Part shown: positions 35,835 through 46,337 of the stretch, piece by piece | Layout of the letters: each line of letters opens with the position of its first letter | Numbering within the stretch: position 1 is the stretch's first letter | Assembly: GCF_900660515.1 (NCBI RefSeq) | Contig: NZ_LR214972.1 | Location: 496,001 to 560,000, forward strand | DNA length: 64,000 nt | Direction: 5' to 3' | DNA from: Mycoplasmopsis bovirhinis | Lineage (GTDB): Bacteria > Bacillota_I > Bacilli_A > Mycoplasmatales > Metamycoplasmataceae | Position numbers and translations under genes: made by a program | The notes under the pieces: model-generated | What the model saw: the letters and a program-made list of their open reading frames with translations, nothing else | What the model was told of the DNA's origin: nothing | Database searches by the model: none

Positions 35835-37427
35835 ATGAATAATGAAACTAAAAATGTACAAGAACGAAACGAATTGCACAAAACTATCTGAGATATAGCA
35901 AATGATCTTAGAGGACATGTTGATGGATGAGAATTTAAAAACTATGTACTTGGATTTTTATTTTACCGTTATATTTCAGAATATATTACTAAATATATTA
36001 ATGATAGAGAGCATGAACAAGGATCTTCTAATGATTTTGATTATACAAAAATTGAAGATTCACAAATTACACAAGAAATAATCGAAGAAGTGGCACGTAC
36101 TAAGGGTTTTTTCATCAAACCTTCAGAATTATTTATTAATGTTGCTAAAAACGCCTATATGGATGAAGAAAATTTAAACATTAAATTAAGCAATGCTTTT
36201 AAAAACATTCAGGATTCTACCTCTAACAGGTCTTCTGAAGATAACTTCCAAGGTTTGTTTAGTGATATTAATGTTAATTCAGAATCTTTGGGTACAACTG
36301 TTAGAAATCGTAATAAAAAGTTAGCTGATATCATAACAAAAATAGCTAATATGAAATTAGGTAGTCTACAAGGTAATTCAATAGATGCATTTGGTGATGC
36401 TTATGAATACTTGATGAGTATGTATGCATCTAATGCTGGTAAATCAGGTGGTGAATTTTTTACCCCACAAGAAGTCTCAGAACTTTTAACTAAACTAGCA
36501 ATTGTTGGTAAAGATGAAATAAATGATATTTATGACCCTGCCTGTGGTTCTGGATCTCTCTTGTTACAAGCTAAAAAGATATTTCCAAAAAATAAAATTC
36601 GTGGTGGATTTTATGGCCAAGAAATAAACATTACAACATACAACTTATGTCGTATTAATATGTTCTTACATGATGTTGGCTTTGAAAAATTCCATATCTA
36701 CCGCGACGACACCTTACTTCAACCAGGTTTTATGGAAAAAACAGGTCCAGATAAAGGTTTTGATGTAATTGTATCTAATCCCCCATATTCTATAAAGTGA
36801 GAAGGAAGTGATAATCAACTTTTAATTAATGATGAACGTTTTGCTCCAGCAGGTATTTTAGCTCCTAAATCAAAAGCAGACTTTGCTTTCATTATGCATA
36901 CTGTACATTATTTATCAAGTACAGGCTCAGCAGCCATTGTCTGCTTCCCTGGTATTATGTACCGTGGTGGAGCAGAACAAAAAATCCGTAAGTATTTAAT
37001 TGATTATAACTTCGTTGATGCAATTATTCAATTACCTGATTCTTTATTCTACGGAACTACAATTGCAACTACTATTATGATTCTTAAGAAAAATAAAGAT
37101 CCTAATGATGTTGTCTTTATTAATGCTTCTAATCAATTTATTAAGGTAAATAATGGTAATAAATTATTGCCAGAACATATTGAAAATATTGTTAGAACCT
37201 ATAGTGAGCGTAAAGATATTGAAAACTTTGCTAAAGTTGTTCCAAATCAACAAATTAGAGATAATAGCTACAATTTGTCAGTTTCTAGTTATGTCCAAAA
37301 GCCTGATAATAAAGAAGTAATTGATATTAAACAATTAAACCAAAAAATTGCTGACACAGTTAAAAAAGTGCACTATCTAAGAGAATCAATTGATGAAATA
37401 GTTAAGGATCTTGAAGGAATTATTTAA
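35835..37427 (+). CDS. hsdM: Type I restriction-modification DNA methyltransferase subunit, orphan
   Basis: ATG 35835 after AAAGGAA; 530 residues. Type I M subunits methylate adenine N6, with specificity supplied by HsdS. The N-terminal HsdM_N helices read [20 protein letters not shown]. The SAM motif is [14 protein letters not shown] and the catalytic motif IV is [10 protein letters not shown]. The C-terminal coiled region ([14 protein letters not shown]) is where HsdS would bind. Upstream is lysS and downstream are a terminator and convergent rsmA, so hsdS and hsdR are absent from this neighbourhood. It either acts with an hsdS elsewhere or is a solitary remnant, but the frame and motifs are intact. 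Confidence 0.92.
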
Positions 37428-37446
37428 TAAATTAAATAATGATATT

Positions 37447-37485
37447 AAAAACGTTTATGCCTTTGTTATAGGTATAAACGTTTTT
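37447..37485 (+). terminator. Bidirectional terminator between hsdM and rsmA
   Basis: A 15-bp stem AAAAACGTTTATGCC / GGTATAAACGTTTTT with one G-T pair; arms 37447-37461 and 37471-37485. It directly follows hsdM and overlaps the last bases of convergent rsmA. Confidence 0.85.
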
Positions 37486-38263
37486 ATTTCTCTAATTCTT
37501 GATATAAGTTTATTATTTCTGAAATCTGTAATTCTTGAATTCTAGTATTTTCATTTAAATGTAATTTTTGGTATGCAGCATTAATTTTTTCTAGTGAATA
37601 TTTTAATTTCAAACTAAAAATTAGTTTTTTTCTTCTATTAGCAAAACATACTTTAAAAAACTCTTTAAGTCTTAGCCAATATTGATTTGAAATATTAGGA
37701 TAAAATTCAAAGGAAACAATAGCTGAATCAACTTTAGGTGCAGGTATAAAACAACTAGCAGGAACAACAAATTCTAAATTAACTTTAGCTAAATATTGTG
37801 CGCTAACTGTTAATTTGGAATAATCATAAGTTTTATATTTAGCTATTAACCTTTGAGCCACTTCTTTTTGAACCATTAAAATAGTTTTAGAGAATTTATC
37901 CCTGTGTTCAAAAATTTTAAATAAAATATCTGTTGTAATATAGTATGGAATGTTAGCAATAACTATTGAAGTAGGTAAATTTGATAAATCCGATTTCAAA
38001 AAGTCTTGGTGTCTTAAATCTAAGTTATTCGAATTAATATTTTGATTTAAGACATCTACCATATCTTTATCAATTTCAAAGGCAATTACTTGTTTTGCCT
38101 TTTTAACTAATTCAGAAGTTAATGCACCTCTCCCAGGACCAATTTCAACAATATTTTGTTGTTTAATGTCAAACAAAGTTACTATTTTTTCAATAATATT
38201 TTTATCATGTAAAAAGTTTTGTCCAAACTTCTTTTTAGCAAAAACATGATTTTTCTTTTTCAT
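37484..38263 (-). CDS. rsmA: 16S rRNA (adenine1518/1519-N6)-dimethyltransferase
   Basis: 259 residues; its ATG overlaps the stop of tatD (TAATG). RsmA (KsgA) dimethylates two adjacent adenines at the 3' end of 16S rRNA during small-subunit maturation. Visible motifs: KKFGQNFLHD near the start, the SAM site VEIGPGRGALT, FEIDKDMV, and the catalytic IANIPYYITT. The C-terminal small domain reads VCFANRRKKLIFSL. Last gene of a mnmE-tatD-rsmA operon on the minus strand. Confidence 0.96.
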   Translation of the reverse strand: MKKKNHVFAKKKFGQNFLHDKNIIEKIVTLFDIKQQNIVEIGPGRGALTSELVKKAKQVIAFEIDKDMVDVLNQNINSNNLDLRHQDFLKSDLSNLPTSIVIANIPYYITTDILFKIFEHRDKFSKTILMVQKEVAQRLIAKYKTYDYSKLTVSAQYLAKVNLEFVVPASCFIPAPKVDSAIVSFEFYPNISNQYWLRLKEFFKVCFANRRKKLIFSLKLKYSLEKINAAYQKLHLNENTRIQELQISEIINLYQELEK

Positions 38264-39066
38264 TATAAATTAAATAACTTTCTAACATTTTTGTTAATTC
38301 TATCCACATATTTATCTAACCCAACTTGTTTTAACCCAGAGATATAGTAATAAACATATAAAACAGTATTAGGCTCATTTTTTTGCCCAGTATATGGATG
38401 TACCCTTAAAAATGGCGCATCAGTTTCATTTAAAATTCTATCTAATGGTAAAAATTCAATAACTTCTCTTGTGGTAGTTGAAGATCCAAAAGTAACTACT
38501 CCGCTAAAAGAAAAATATAAATTAGGAAAATCCAAAAACTTTTTAGCTCATTCTAATTTACCAGTAAATGTATGAAGCATACATTTTAGTTTAGGATACT
38601 TTAATAAAACATTATAAACATCTTGGTAAGCTAAATCATGATTATCTTTATCTCTAATGTGGATTACACATGGTAAATTATTATCATATGCTAATTTAAC
38701 TTGATTTTCAAAACTTGCTATTTGGTTTTCCCTTGTTGGTGCTTCTTCATAATAATAATCTAGACCAATTTCTCCAATACCAATAATATTTTCTTTGTTA
38801 TCATCTAGCAAGTCTTTAACTAGAAGATAATCATTTCCATCAACTCCAGCTTCAGGATGAATCCCAATACAAGCTTTGAAAACTGAATATTTTTTAGCCA
38901 GCTCGATAACTTCAAGATTTTCTTGAGGGTGACCGCCATTATTAATAAAAAACTCAATATTGTTATAATGAGCTGCTGCAACTATTTCTTGAATGTGAAA
39001 TTCTTCATATGCTCTAGTTGATACGTGACAATGTGCATCAATAAATTTGTTTTTTTTCTTACCCAT
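38263..39066 (-). CDS. tatD: TatD-family metal-dependent DNase
   Basis: 267 residues, starting two bases after mnmE stops and overlapping rsmA. TatD proteins are TIM-barrel hydrolases with 3'-5' exonuclease activity. Metal-site motifs are present: FIDAHCHVS at the start, GEIGLDYYYEEAP, PCVIHIRDKD, LHTFTG and the late NETDAPFL. One TGA is read as Trp. The close coupling with rsmA is common in Gram-positive lineages. Confidence 0.92.
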
Positions 39067-39067
39067 T

Positions 39068-40414
39068 TTATTTCCCTAAACAAAAGTTTTTAAACATAAC
39101 ATCAAGTAAATCTTCTCGATTTACTTGTCCTTTAATATTTTGCAATGCATCTCACGCATCATATAAATCAACAATAATTACATCAAAAGTAGCGTAGTTC
39201 AAAATTGATTTTTCTGCTTCTAATAAGGAATTATAAGCATTTTGAATTAATGATAGTTGCCTAGTATTAGATAAAATACGCTTATCCATAACGTCTAAAT
39301 TTTCAAATTCCTTGACAAGTGCATCTTCAAGTTCTTTGATATCATTATTTAAAGCACTAATTGAAATTAAATTATTATTTTTCACTAAATCTGATTTGTT
39401 TTGTACTTTTAAATATAATTTGTGTTGTTTTTTTGCTTCTTGCTCTACTAATAAATCAAAGTCATTTTCAGATTGTGTTGGATCAATAACATGGATAATT
39501 AGATCTGAAATTTGAATTTGCTTTAAAGATTTTTCAATCCCTATTTGTTCAATTTTATTATCTGTTTTTCTTAAGCCTGCTGTATCAACTAAATTAAATA
39601 ATATTCCGTTAATTTGATAAGAAGCTTCAACTAAATCTCTAGTTGTACCTGCAATATCAGTAACAATAGCTTTTTCTTCTGACAACAAAGCATTCAAAAT
39701 ACTGCTTTTTCCTACATTAGGCTTCCCTAAGATTGAAACTTTTACACCTTCAAAAATATATCTACTATTATTTGAAACTTTAATAATTTCTTCAAACCTT
39801 GTTTTTAAAATTTTAAGTTTATCTAGCATTATTTGGTTGTCAAGTTGCTCAATATCATCATATTCTGGATAATCAATGTTAACTTCAGACATCCCTATTA
39901 AAAGAGCAATATCTTTTGAAAGTTCATCAATTAAACTGGAAGTTTTACCGGTAAAACGGTAGACACTTGCTTTTGCTTGTGTTAAAGTTTTGGCCATAAT
40001 TAAGTCATGAATAGCTTCAGCTTTAATTAAGTCTAATTTACCATTTAAAAAAGCTCTTCTAGTGAATTCTCCAGGCTCTGCCATTCTTGCTCCGTTAGAT
40101 AATAGTAGTTCTAATACCTTATTAGTTACTACTATTCCCCCATGGCAATTAATTTCAACAATTGGTTCTCCAACATAATTATTAAATATTAATTCTCCAT
40201 TTTTTTCTTTTCCTAAAAACCACATTACTAAAACTTCATCAATTAAAGTTTCACCATCATATATATTACCGTAAGTAATATCGTGATCTGTTCCAATTTT
40301 TCCTTTAAAAATTTTTTTAATAATTTTTAAAGTATCTGGACCTGATAATCTAATAATTGAAATAGGTTGGTTAATTCTTGAACCTGAGCTAATTGCTGCT
40401 ATAGTATCATTCAT
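39068..40414 (-). CDS. mnmE: tRNA modification GTPase MnmE
   Basis: 448 residues. With MnmG it modifies the wobble uridine (U34) of certain tRNAs. The N-terminal folate-binding part reads RLSGPDTLKIIKKIF and GGIVVTNKVLELLL. The G domain has GKPNVGKSSILNAL, the switch TDIAGTTRD, DTAGLR and NKSD. The C-terminal FCLGK matches the family's conserved Cys-containing end. The first gene of the operon with tatD and rsmA; its start lies seven bases behind a TATAAT, so it is probably leaderless. Confidence 0.96.
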
Positions 40415-40421
40415 AAAATAA

Positions 40422-40427
40422 ATTATA
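40422..40427 (-). promoter_or_regulatory. mnmE promoter, leaderless
   Basis: TATAAT on the minus strand, seven bases before the ATG at 40414, with no ribosome site. Confidence 0.55.
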
Positions 40428-40500
40428 TATTGTTATTGAAAATTATATATAATTTAAATTTGGTTTGTTGACCTCATGTATAGCTATTAAATAAATATGG

Positions 40501-40506
40501 TATAAT
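40501..40506 (+). promoter_or_regulatory. Promoter of the PQ-loop gene, leaderless
   Basis: TATAAT ends six bases before ATG 40513, with no ribosome site between them. Divergent from the mnmE promoter. Confidence 0.55.
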
Positions 40507-40512
40507 TTAAAT

Positions 40513-41199
40513 ATGCAATTAGCTATTTCTATTTTGGGGTATATTGGTGCAGTTTTAGTAGCTTCACTTAGCATACCCCAACTATTCAAAATAATTAAGG
40601 ATAGAAAAACTGGAGATGTTAATTTCTATTCATTTTGAATTTTTCACACAGGGATTCTTTTATGAATTGTATGATCAGCCCTAAGCCCTAATAAATTACA
40701 TAATATTATAATACCAAATACAATCACTATGGTTATTCAAACAATAACTTTAGGATTAATGTATTTATATAAATCAGAATTTAATCAAAAAACAAAACTC
40801 AAGGCATGAATTGCTCTAGGAATATACCTAATCATAGGTATTATTTTTATCGCTTTACATATTGGAATTTATGCAGGTGGAATATGGAAACAACTTATTA
40901 TCCCAGCTTCTTTAGAAGCTATTATGGGATTTGTATTCCCAGCTTTTACTACCTTAGCATTTTTACCACAATTCATACAATCCTTAAGAACACATAATTG
41001 AGGAGGTTTATCCTATGGAATGTTTGTTATTTATATAACAAACAACTTTGTTTGAATTATTTGATGAATCTTACAAATTGTTGCTGCCTCTAGCTTAAAT
41101 GCACCAGTTGGTTCATTTGTAGGTGGTTTAATTTGACAAGTAATTTCAATATCATTATTTAGTACACAATTTGCCTTTACAATAATTCACCAAAAATAG
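40513..41199 (+). CDS. PQ-loop repeat membrane transporter-like protein
   Basis: 228 residues, about seven hydrophobic segments, and eight TGA codons read as Trp, so it is invisible under the standard code. Two PQ motifs occur: SIPQLFKIIKDRKTGDV near residues 20-36 and FLPQFIQSLRTHNWGGL near 160-176. That duplicated pattern with an Arg/Lys-rich, Gly-containing tail is the PQ-loop (MtN3/SWEET-related) plan of small-molecule transporters. The substrate is unknown. It is followed by a terminator and then msrA with its own promoter. Confidence 0.82.
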
Positions 41200-41221
41200 T
41201 TATTTTTAGATAACTATTTTT
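41192..41221 (+). terminator. Terminator of the PQ-loop gene
   Basis: A 12-bp stem AAAAATAGTTAT / ATAACTATTTTT with a six-base loop, overlapping the stop codon and followed by TTAAT. Confidence 0.8.
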
Positions 41222-41225
41222 TTAA

Positions 41226-41231
41226 TATAAT
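41226..41231 (+). promoter_or_regulatory. msrA promoter, leaderless
   Basis: TATAAT ends six bases before ATG 41238 and immediately follows the T run of the upstream terminator. Confidence 0.55.
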
Positions 41232-41237
41232 AAAATT

Positions 41238-41753
41238 ATGAAAAAAGAATTATTTGTAGCAGGCGGATGCTTCTGAGGTGTTGAAGCATTCTTTTCAAGA
41301 ATTAAAGGTATTTTAAGTGCACACGCTTATTACATTAATGGTGGTTTTGAAGGGGTGTCATACAAAGAAGTATGCACTACTTCAAAACATGTTGAAGCAG
41401 TTAAAATTACTTATGATCCTCAAATTATTAATGAAGAATTAATTTGAGAACTTTATTTAAAGATTATTAATCCATATTCTTTAAATAAACAAGGCGGTGA
41501 TGAAGGAACCCAATATCGTGTTGGTATTTATTCTAATGATTCAAAATTATTAAATAAATTTAAATCATTAAATAATGAGTTTATATTAAAAGAAGGTAAA
41601 AAAAATTATATAGAGTTTTTGCCAGTCAGCGATCAAACATTAGCCGAAGAGTACCACCAAAATTATTTAATTAAAAATCCTACTGGTTATTGCCATATTA
41701 ATTTAAATGCTGTACCAGATAAATATTTAAAAGATGAATTCAAAAATAAATAA
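41238..41753 (+). CDS. msrA: Peptide-methionine (S)-S-oxide reductase
   Basis: 171 residues. It repairs oxidised methionine in proteins. The catalytic motif GGCFWGVE lies at residues 9-16, with the nucleophile Cys at 11 and Trp encoded by TGA. The conserved QGGDEGTQYRVGIY follows, then EYHQNYLIKNP and YCHINLN near the end. No MsrB domain is fused. In mycoplasmas this enzyme protects against host and self-made peroxide. Monocistronic between two terminators. Confidence 0.95.
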
Positions 41754-41789
41754 CCAAACTATATAGTTAATAAATTTCATTTTAAATTA

Positions 41790-41818
41790 AACAACAAAGA
41801 AAATTAATCTTTGTTGTT
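41790..41818 (+). terminator. Bidirectional terminator between msrA and the small protease
   Basis: An 11-bp stem AACAACAAAGA / TCTTTGTTGTT with a seven-base loop, followed by TT and ending just before the stop of the convergent gene. Confidence 0.8.
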
Positions 41819-41820
41819 TT

Positions 41821-42579
41821 CTATTTAATTAAAAAATTATTTAGTTCTATAACTATTTTGTCATTAAATAACTTAAAGAATGGGGTTAATTTCCCATTAT
41901 TAAGTTTTTTACCTAAGTATAACCCAATTATTTTATCTTTATAAAGTAAAGGGGAACCTGAAGCCCCACTACTATATTGAATATTATTAATAAATAATAT
42001 GTTTGGTTCTTCAAAGGAAATGTCTTTATCTTTTAAGTAGAAAAATAAATCATATGTATTTGTTTTAAAATCTTCATCTAACAACGTTGTAAAACCAAGG
42101 GTATATAAAAAGTTTGCTTGTGGTAATTTGGTATCAAATGAATTTAATTCTAATTTATTTGTTATTTTTATATCATTAAATTCACTTGTTTTGTCTAAAT
42201 AAAATATTGCAATATCTTCGTCATTATTATCGTAGATTATTCTTATTTTAGAATTAATTTTTAAACTTTGTTTTAAGTTGTAAAATTGTGTTATTTTTAG
42301 TGTTAATTCATCTGTTGTTGCTTCATTTAGTTTGAATGATTTAAATGAGTGAGATGTAGTCAAAAAAATAAGTTTATTTAATTCTTCTTTAATTAATACA
42401 CTTGTAAAAGTAGTTAATATTTGATCATTATTATAAATTCCAATATTAAAAACATTCTTTTTAACATCATTAATTTCTCTTGCGCTAATTATGTTTGAAG
42501 AACATGAAACTACTGTAGTTAAAGGTATAATAGTTGCTACAGAAAACATACGAATATCTCTGATAATTATCTTGAACAT
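41821..42579 (-). CDS. Small trypsin-like lipoprotein protease
   Basis: 252 residues from ATG 42579, nine bases behind a minus-strand TATAAT. A lipoprotein leader ends in TTVVSC (Cys 26). The rest is essentially one chymotrypsin-fold domain: IFLTTSHSFK (His 77), DEDIAIFYLD (Asp 122) and SSGASGSPLLY (Ser 207), followed by KIIGLYLG, which is the usual strand after the catalytic Ser. It is one third the size of the MIP-type protein at 28406-30901 and lacks its N-terminal half. Substrate unknown. Its neighbour on the other strand, at 42675, starts an array of related but broken lipoproteins, of which this may be the only functioning member. Confidence 0.75.
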   Translation of the reverse strand: MFKIIIRDIRMFSVATIIPLTTVVSCSSNIISAREINDVKKNVFNIGIYNNDQILTTFTSVLIKEELNKLIFLTTSHSFKSFKLNEATTDELTLKITQFYNLKQSLKINSKIRIIYDNNDEDIAIFYLDKTSEFNDIKITNKLELNSFDTKLPQANFLYTLGFTTLLDEDFKTNTYDLFFYLKDKDISFEEPNILFINNIQYSSGASGSPLLYKDKIIGLYLGKKLNNGKLTPFFKLFNDKIVIELNNFLIK

Positions 42580-42588
42580 TGCTTTTGT

Positions 42589-42594
42589 ATTATA
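42589..42594 (-). promoter_or_regulatory. Promoter of the small protease
   Basis: Minus-strand TATAAT nine bases before ATG 42579, no ribosome site. Confidence 0.45.
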
Positions 42595-42674
42595 GTATAA
42601 TTAAATTATATATTTAATAAATTAATTAAAAACTATTTTTTTAAAACAAATATGCTAGTTCAATGGGGTATTAT

Positions 42675-43546
42675 ATGTTTTTTAATAAATCAATATTTAA
42701 AAAGTTAATTACCTTTTCCTCTTTGTTTTTTCCTTTTCTCGTGCAATTTGGTAGCTTCAGCTGTTCAAAACTTTCAAACTAATTTAAAATTACATGACGA
42801 AAACAAAGTTTTATTTTAGAAACTATTGTAATAGCGAGCAGACAAAACAATTCTACGGAACACAAAACTTTTACATCTACATACTTAACTACAAATAAAG
42901 ATAGATATTTCTTTTTAACAAGTAGAACAGATTTAAACTCATTAAATAGCAAAGAATTAGACATTAGTCTTACCCAACAAATTTAAATTATATTTACAGT
43001 GAATACTTTTTTAGTGGAAAGGTAAACTTTGAGACAGTATTAAATACAGATAATTATTTAATTTATGCATTAGACAAAACTAAATTATCACCAAATTTCT
43101 CAGAAAGATTAATAAAAGTTCGAAACCATGGTCTTGAGTCTCTTTCAAGCGAATTCAAAACATCAAATAAAGGTTTAGACTTTATTGTTCCAGAAAACGG
43201 AACAAAAATAGATAAATCATTAGTTATTTCATATACACCAATACAAGAAAAATCAATGCTTTATTCACAGGATATATTTAAAATCTTTAAAATTATAAAG
43301 TCGATTGTAAATACTCTTTCAACTGAAAAAGAAAAAACTACATCTTCTATAACTTATGATAATCATGGATATATAAATAATCAATTTTTAGGATCTCCAT
43401 TATTTTGTCAACAAAAAATTGTCGGAATTTTAAGGGAGTATAAAAACCAAGAAATAAATAAATCGGCCTCAAATAGAACAAAATTCTATATCTTCACACA
43501 AGAAGATATAGATAAAATTAGAGAGGTTGTAAAAAATAAGGAGTAA
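42675..43546 (+). pseudogene. Array gene Y1: protease-like lipoprotein, broken
   Basis: ATG 42675 starts a lipoprotein leader ending FGSFSC, but TAA follows four codons after the Cys. The same frame then continues with TFTSTYLTTNKDRYFFLTSR to a second stop near 42985, and another frame carries the rest to TAA 43544-43546. The block TFTS.(Y/F)L....(D/K).YF(F/I)....DL is repeated in Y2 and Y3. The C-terminal GSPLFCQQKIVGIL mirrors the GSPLLY..KIIGLY of the intact small protease, but the preceding catalytic Ser-Gly is replaced by FLGSP. I infer a degenerate trypsin-like lipoprotein. Confidence 0.6.
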
Positions 43547-43548
43547 TT

Positions 43549-44721
43549 ATGTTTAAGAAGCTTCAATTTAGAAACAATATTTTAAATAGAAAAAATTATC
43601 GTTTATTATTTATAATAACCTTTTTAACTATCGTAAAAGACTTTTTTCTTCTTTTAGCAGTGTTTGCAAGTGGATTTTTATTTAATGTTATTCACCATGA
43701 TAGTTATGAGTCTATTTTAGATCATCCTGAAGGTTATTATGCATTCAATGACTCAAACAATTTAGAAATTGTAGTTTCCTTTAGTTATACAGGCTTTTAC
43801 ATAATTATTTTCTTTATCCTAACATTTATTGCTTTTTGTTTCAGAATTCGATTATTCTTTACAATTAAAACTGATCAAAACTTTATGTTTTTAAATTTAA
43901 GTCGGAAATTATATCGAACTTTACTTTTCCTTTTGCCTCACACAGCCATACCAAAAATCTTCATTAAATCATATTTTATTAATAGAACATTTACAACTAC
44001 ACAACTTATTAGAAAATGAAGAATATCGAACGGTGTCTCTGAATCATTACAATTGTTTTGAATAATATCAATTACTTTATTTCTTACAGGTCTTGTTAAA
44101 TTACCTATTGAAATTATTAAAAATAGAGAATTAAGCCAATATAGTTTATCAATTCTATCATTAAGTTATATCTTTTCATTTTTATGGGCTTTGTTGTTTT
44201 TCCCAATGATTTATATTGCTTCTCATTCAGCTGAATTATATAATGAAATAAGAGTAAAAGAGCAAATTAATTGGTGACAAGCTGGTTTTATTTTCCTTTT
44301 TCCAATTATTTTCGTGAAAGCTTGATTTAATGTTAGTAAATTATCAAAAGAACTTAAAACAAAAGACCCAGAACATGCTAATATAGACCTTAATAAAAGA
44401 ACTTTTTATGTAGAATCGATTATAAAAAGTGTTTGACATATTTTTATACTCTTATTAATATTTATAAGTATCGTATTAATTTCTGTATCTATTTCTACAA
44501 AATCAGTATTAAACTTAAGTATATCATTGTTTGGCTGAACCCTAACAGCTATAGCCACTTACTTAGTTTATTTTGTGCCACGTTATGTATCTAATTTTGT
44601 TTTAATCAAAAAAAGCAATAAAGTTAAAATAAAAGCACTTTATATTCTTGATATATTTGTGCCAGTGATATCTATTTATAACGTTCTTCAATATAGAAAA
44701 ACAAAAGAATTTTTAGTTTAA
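43549..44721 (+). CDS. Array gene Z1: multi-span membrane protein, intact
   Basis: ATG 43549 follows AAGGAG that overlaps the end of Y1. 390 residues, with about seven hydrophobic segments (near 20-46, 75-105, 165-185, 200-226, 243-262, 297-320 and 328-348) and many TGA-Trp codons. Features shared with its broken relatives Z3 and Z4 are an early PEGYYAFN, a central AELYNEIRVKE, PRYVSNF and a terminal DIFVPVISIYNVLQYRK. No transporter or enzyme motif is recognised. Order and overlap with the upstream lipoprotein suggest that the two products work together at the membrane. The only intact Z gene of the window. Confidence 0.7.
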
Positions 44722-44731
44722 TCAATCATTG

Positions 44732-44759
44732 ACCTTCTACAAAACTAGGAAGGTTTTTT
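44732..44759 (+). terminator. Terminator after Z1
   Basis: ACCTTCTA pairs with TAGGAAGGT with one bulged base and is followed by TTTTTTC. Confidence 0.65.
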
Positions 44760-44789
44760 CTTAAATATAAATTCTGATTATTTAATTTT

Positions 44790-45616
44790 ATGAGAAATAA
44801 ACTAAATTTTTTAAGTTTTCTGCAGGGTGTCACTATTTCCATACCTTTCTTTTTTATTGCTGTTAACCCAACAACACAAAAGAAAGTTAAATTACCTAAA
44901 AAAACTTTAAGTCCGTACTAAAAACTAAAAGATTATTTAGTAAATTTAGTTTTTGAAAATTAGAAAGATGACCCAACCATAAATAATGAAATTTTAAAAC
45001 TTGTAAAATCATTAGTTAAGATAAAGTTGATAGCAAAATTTCAGAAGAAAACGTAAGATTTATTGCCCTTAATCTTATTAAAGAAATAAAAGAAACATTT
45101 AAAGATAAAAATGTTTTAGAAGAATCTTGATACCATTGATTTCAAATGATCTTTTAAAAAGGTATTTATTTGGCTATTCCATTGCTTTCTTTAATAAATT
45201 TATCTTTTTATGTAGGTGGAGAAATATTTAAACACTTTGCACCACTAACATTTGACTTATCAGGAATTTTTGTTAGTTGTAAGCTGAGTGAGTGCGCTAG
45301 AAATGTAACTATTAAGTCTTCAATAGTGATAGTTAAACTAATTTTATCTATTAGCAAGAGTGATGCTACATTAGCTAAAAATATTAAATATAGTTTGTTT
45401 TTGGTATCGTTGAAAATATATCTAACAAATCTAGTTTATTAACTCTTTTTAAATCACTTATAAAATCAATAGCTATTGATTTATTTTTTGATTCATTAGA
45501 TTTAGAAGAAAATGTAAATAATTTTATAAAACTTGTTACAGAAAGATTTAGACCAATACTTGAATCTATAACATTCAAAACTTGAACAAATTACGTATAT
45601 TACTGGGCATTTATAA
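44790..45616 (+). pseudogene. Array gene X2: exported helical protein, broken
   Basis: ATG 44790 starts a signal-like peptide (reading FLQGVTISIPFFFIAVNP) with no Cys. Stops occur at the codons after SPY and VFEN, and at least two frame changes are needed to reach the end near 45616. Similarity to X3 is clear in LKDYLVNLVFE, then E(S/A)WYHWF, and in a terminal block rich in hydrophobic helices. Probably an exported or membrane-inserted protein; family not recognised. Confidence 0.5.
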
Positions 45617-46101
45617 TGGTTGATAAAATGAAATGAAATAAATTTATTAAAAAAATACAAATATTAACTACAGGTGTTTGTGTATTATGATTTAGTGCAT
45701 CGTGCTCAAAATTAAATATTGTAGGAAGTAATTCTAACATTAGAGTTTATAATGAAAAATAAATAAAAATTTCATTTTATTTTTGAACCAATTTTACAAA
45801 TGCCTGGAAGCAAAAAAAAGATATTAATTCATACAAAACCTTTACCTCTTTGTTTTTGACTGTTAATAGTAATGATTACTATTTTTTAACAAGTAGAAGT
45901 GATTTAACTTCTAATTCTGATCAAGGAATAAATATAAGTCTTGCAACTTTAGTTTCAAAAGACTATAAGCCTATTTATTTTCTTAGTGACAAAACTAAAT
46001 GTTCCGAAGTTTCAAAAACAAAAGAAAAAAATGTTATAAAAGAAGACATAAATTATGAAATACTCTTATTATCTAAAAAACTACTTCTAAGACTACATTA
46101 A
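45616..46101 (+). pseudogene. Array gene Y2: lipoprotein, broken and truncated
   Basis: ATG 45616 (or 45628) gives a lipoprotein leader reading KKIQILTTGVCVLWFSAS, then CSKLN, with a stop at about 45762. Another frame carries TFTSLFLTVNSNDYYFLTSR, the block shared with Y1 and Y3, and ends at TAA 46101. The C-terminal protease-like half is missing, and no Z gene follows, so this copy has been cut down by deletion. Confidence 0.5.
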
Positions 46102-46337
46102 ATGTCATGTAAAATTTATTGGATGATAAAATGACTGAATACTTCTTCTCTGTTATTAAAGCAGTAATTTAACTTTTTTTAGATGCAAAGAAGTATTATT
46201 TGATAAATTAAAATATAATAACATATAAAATTAGCAATACCTTATAATTCAATCTTATTTTAATTAAAAAAGTTAAAGAAACTTCCGGTGTTTTAGTATA
46301 ATTAAAATATATAAAATAAGAAAGAATAATTATATTT

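Noticed and set aside
35835-37427. A complete type I restriction-modification operon
   Set aside because: Only the M subunit is present; the neighbours are lysS and a terminator.
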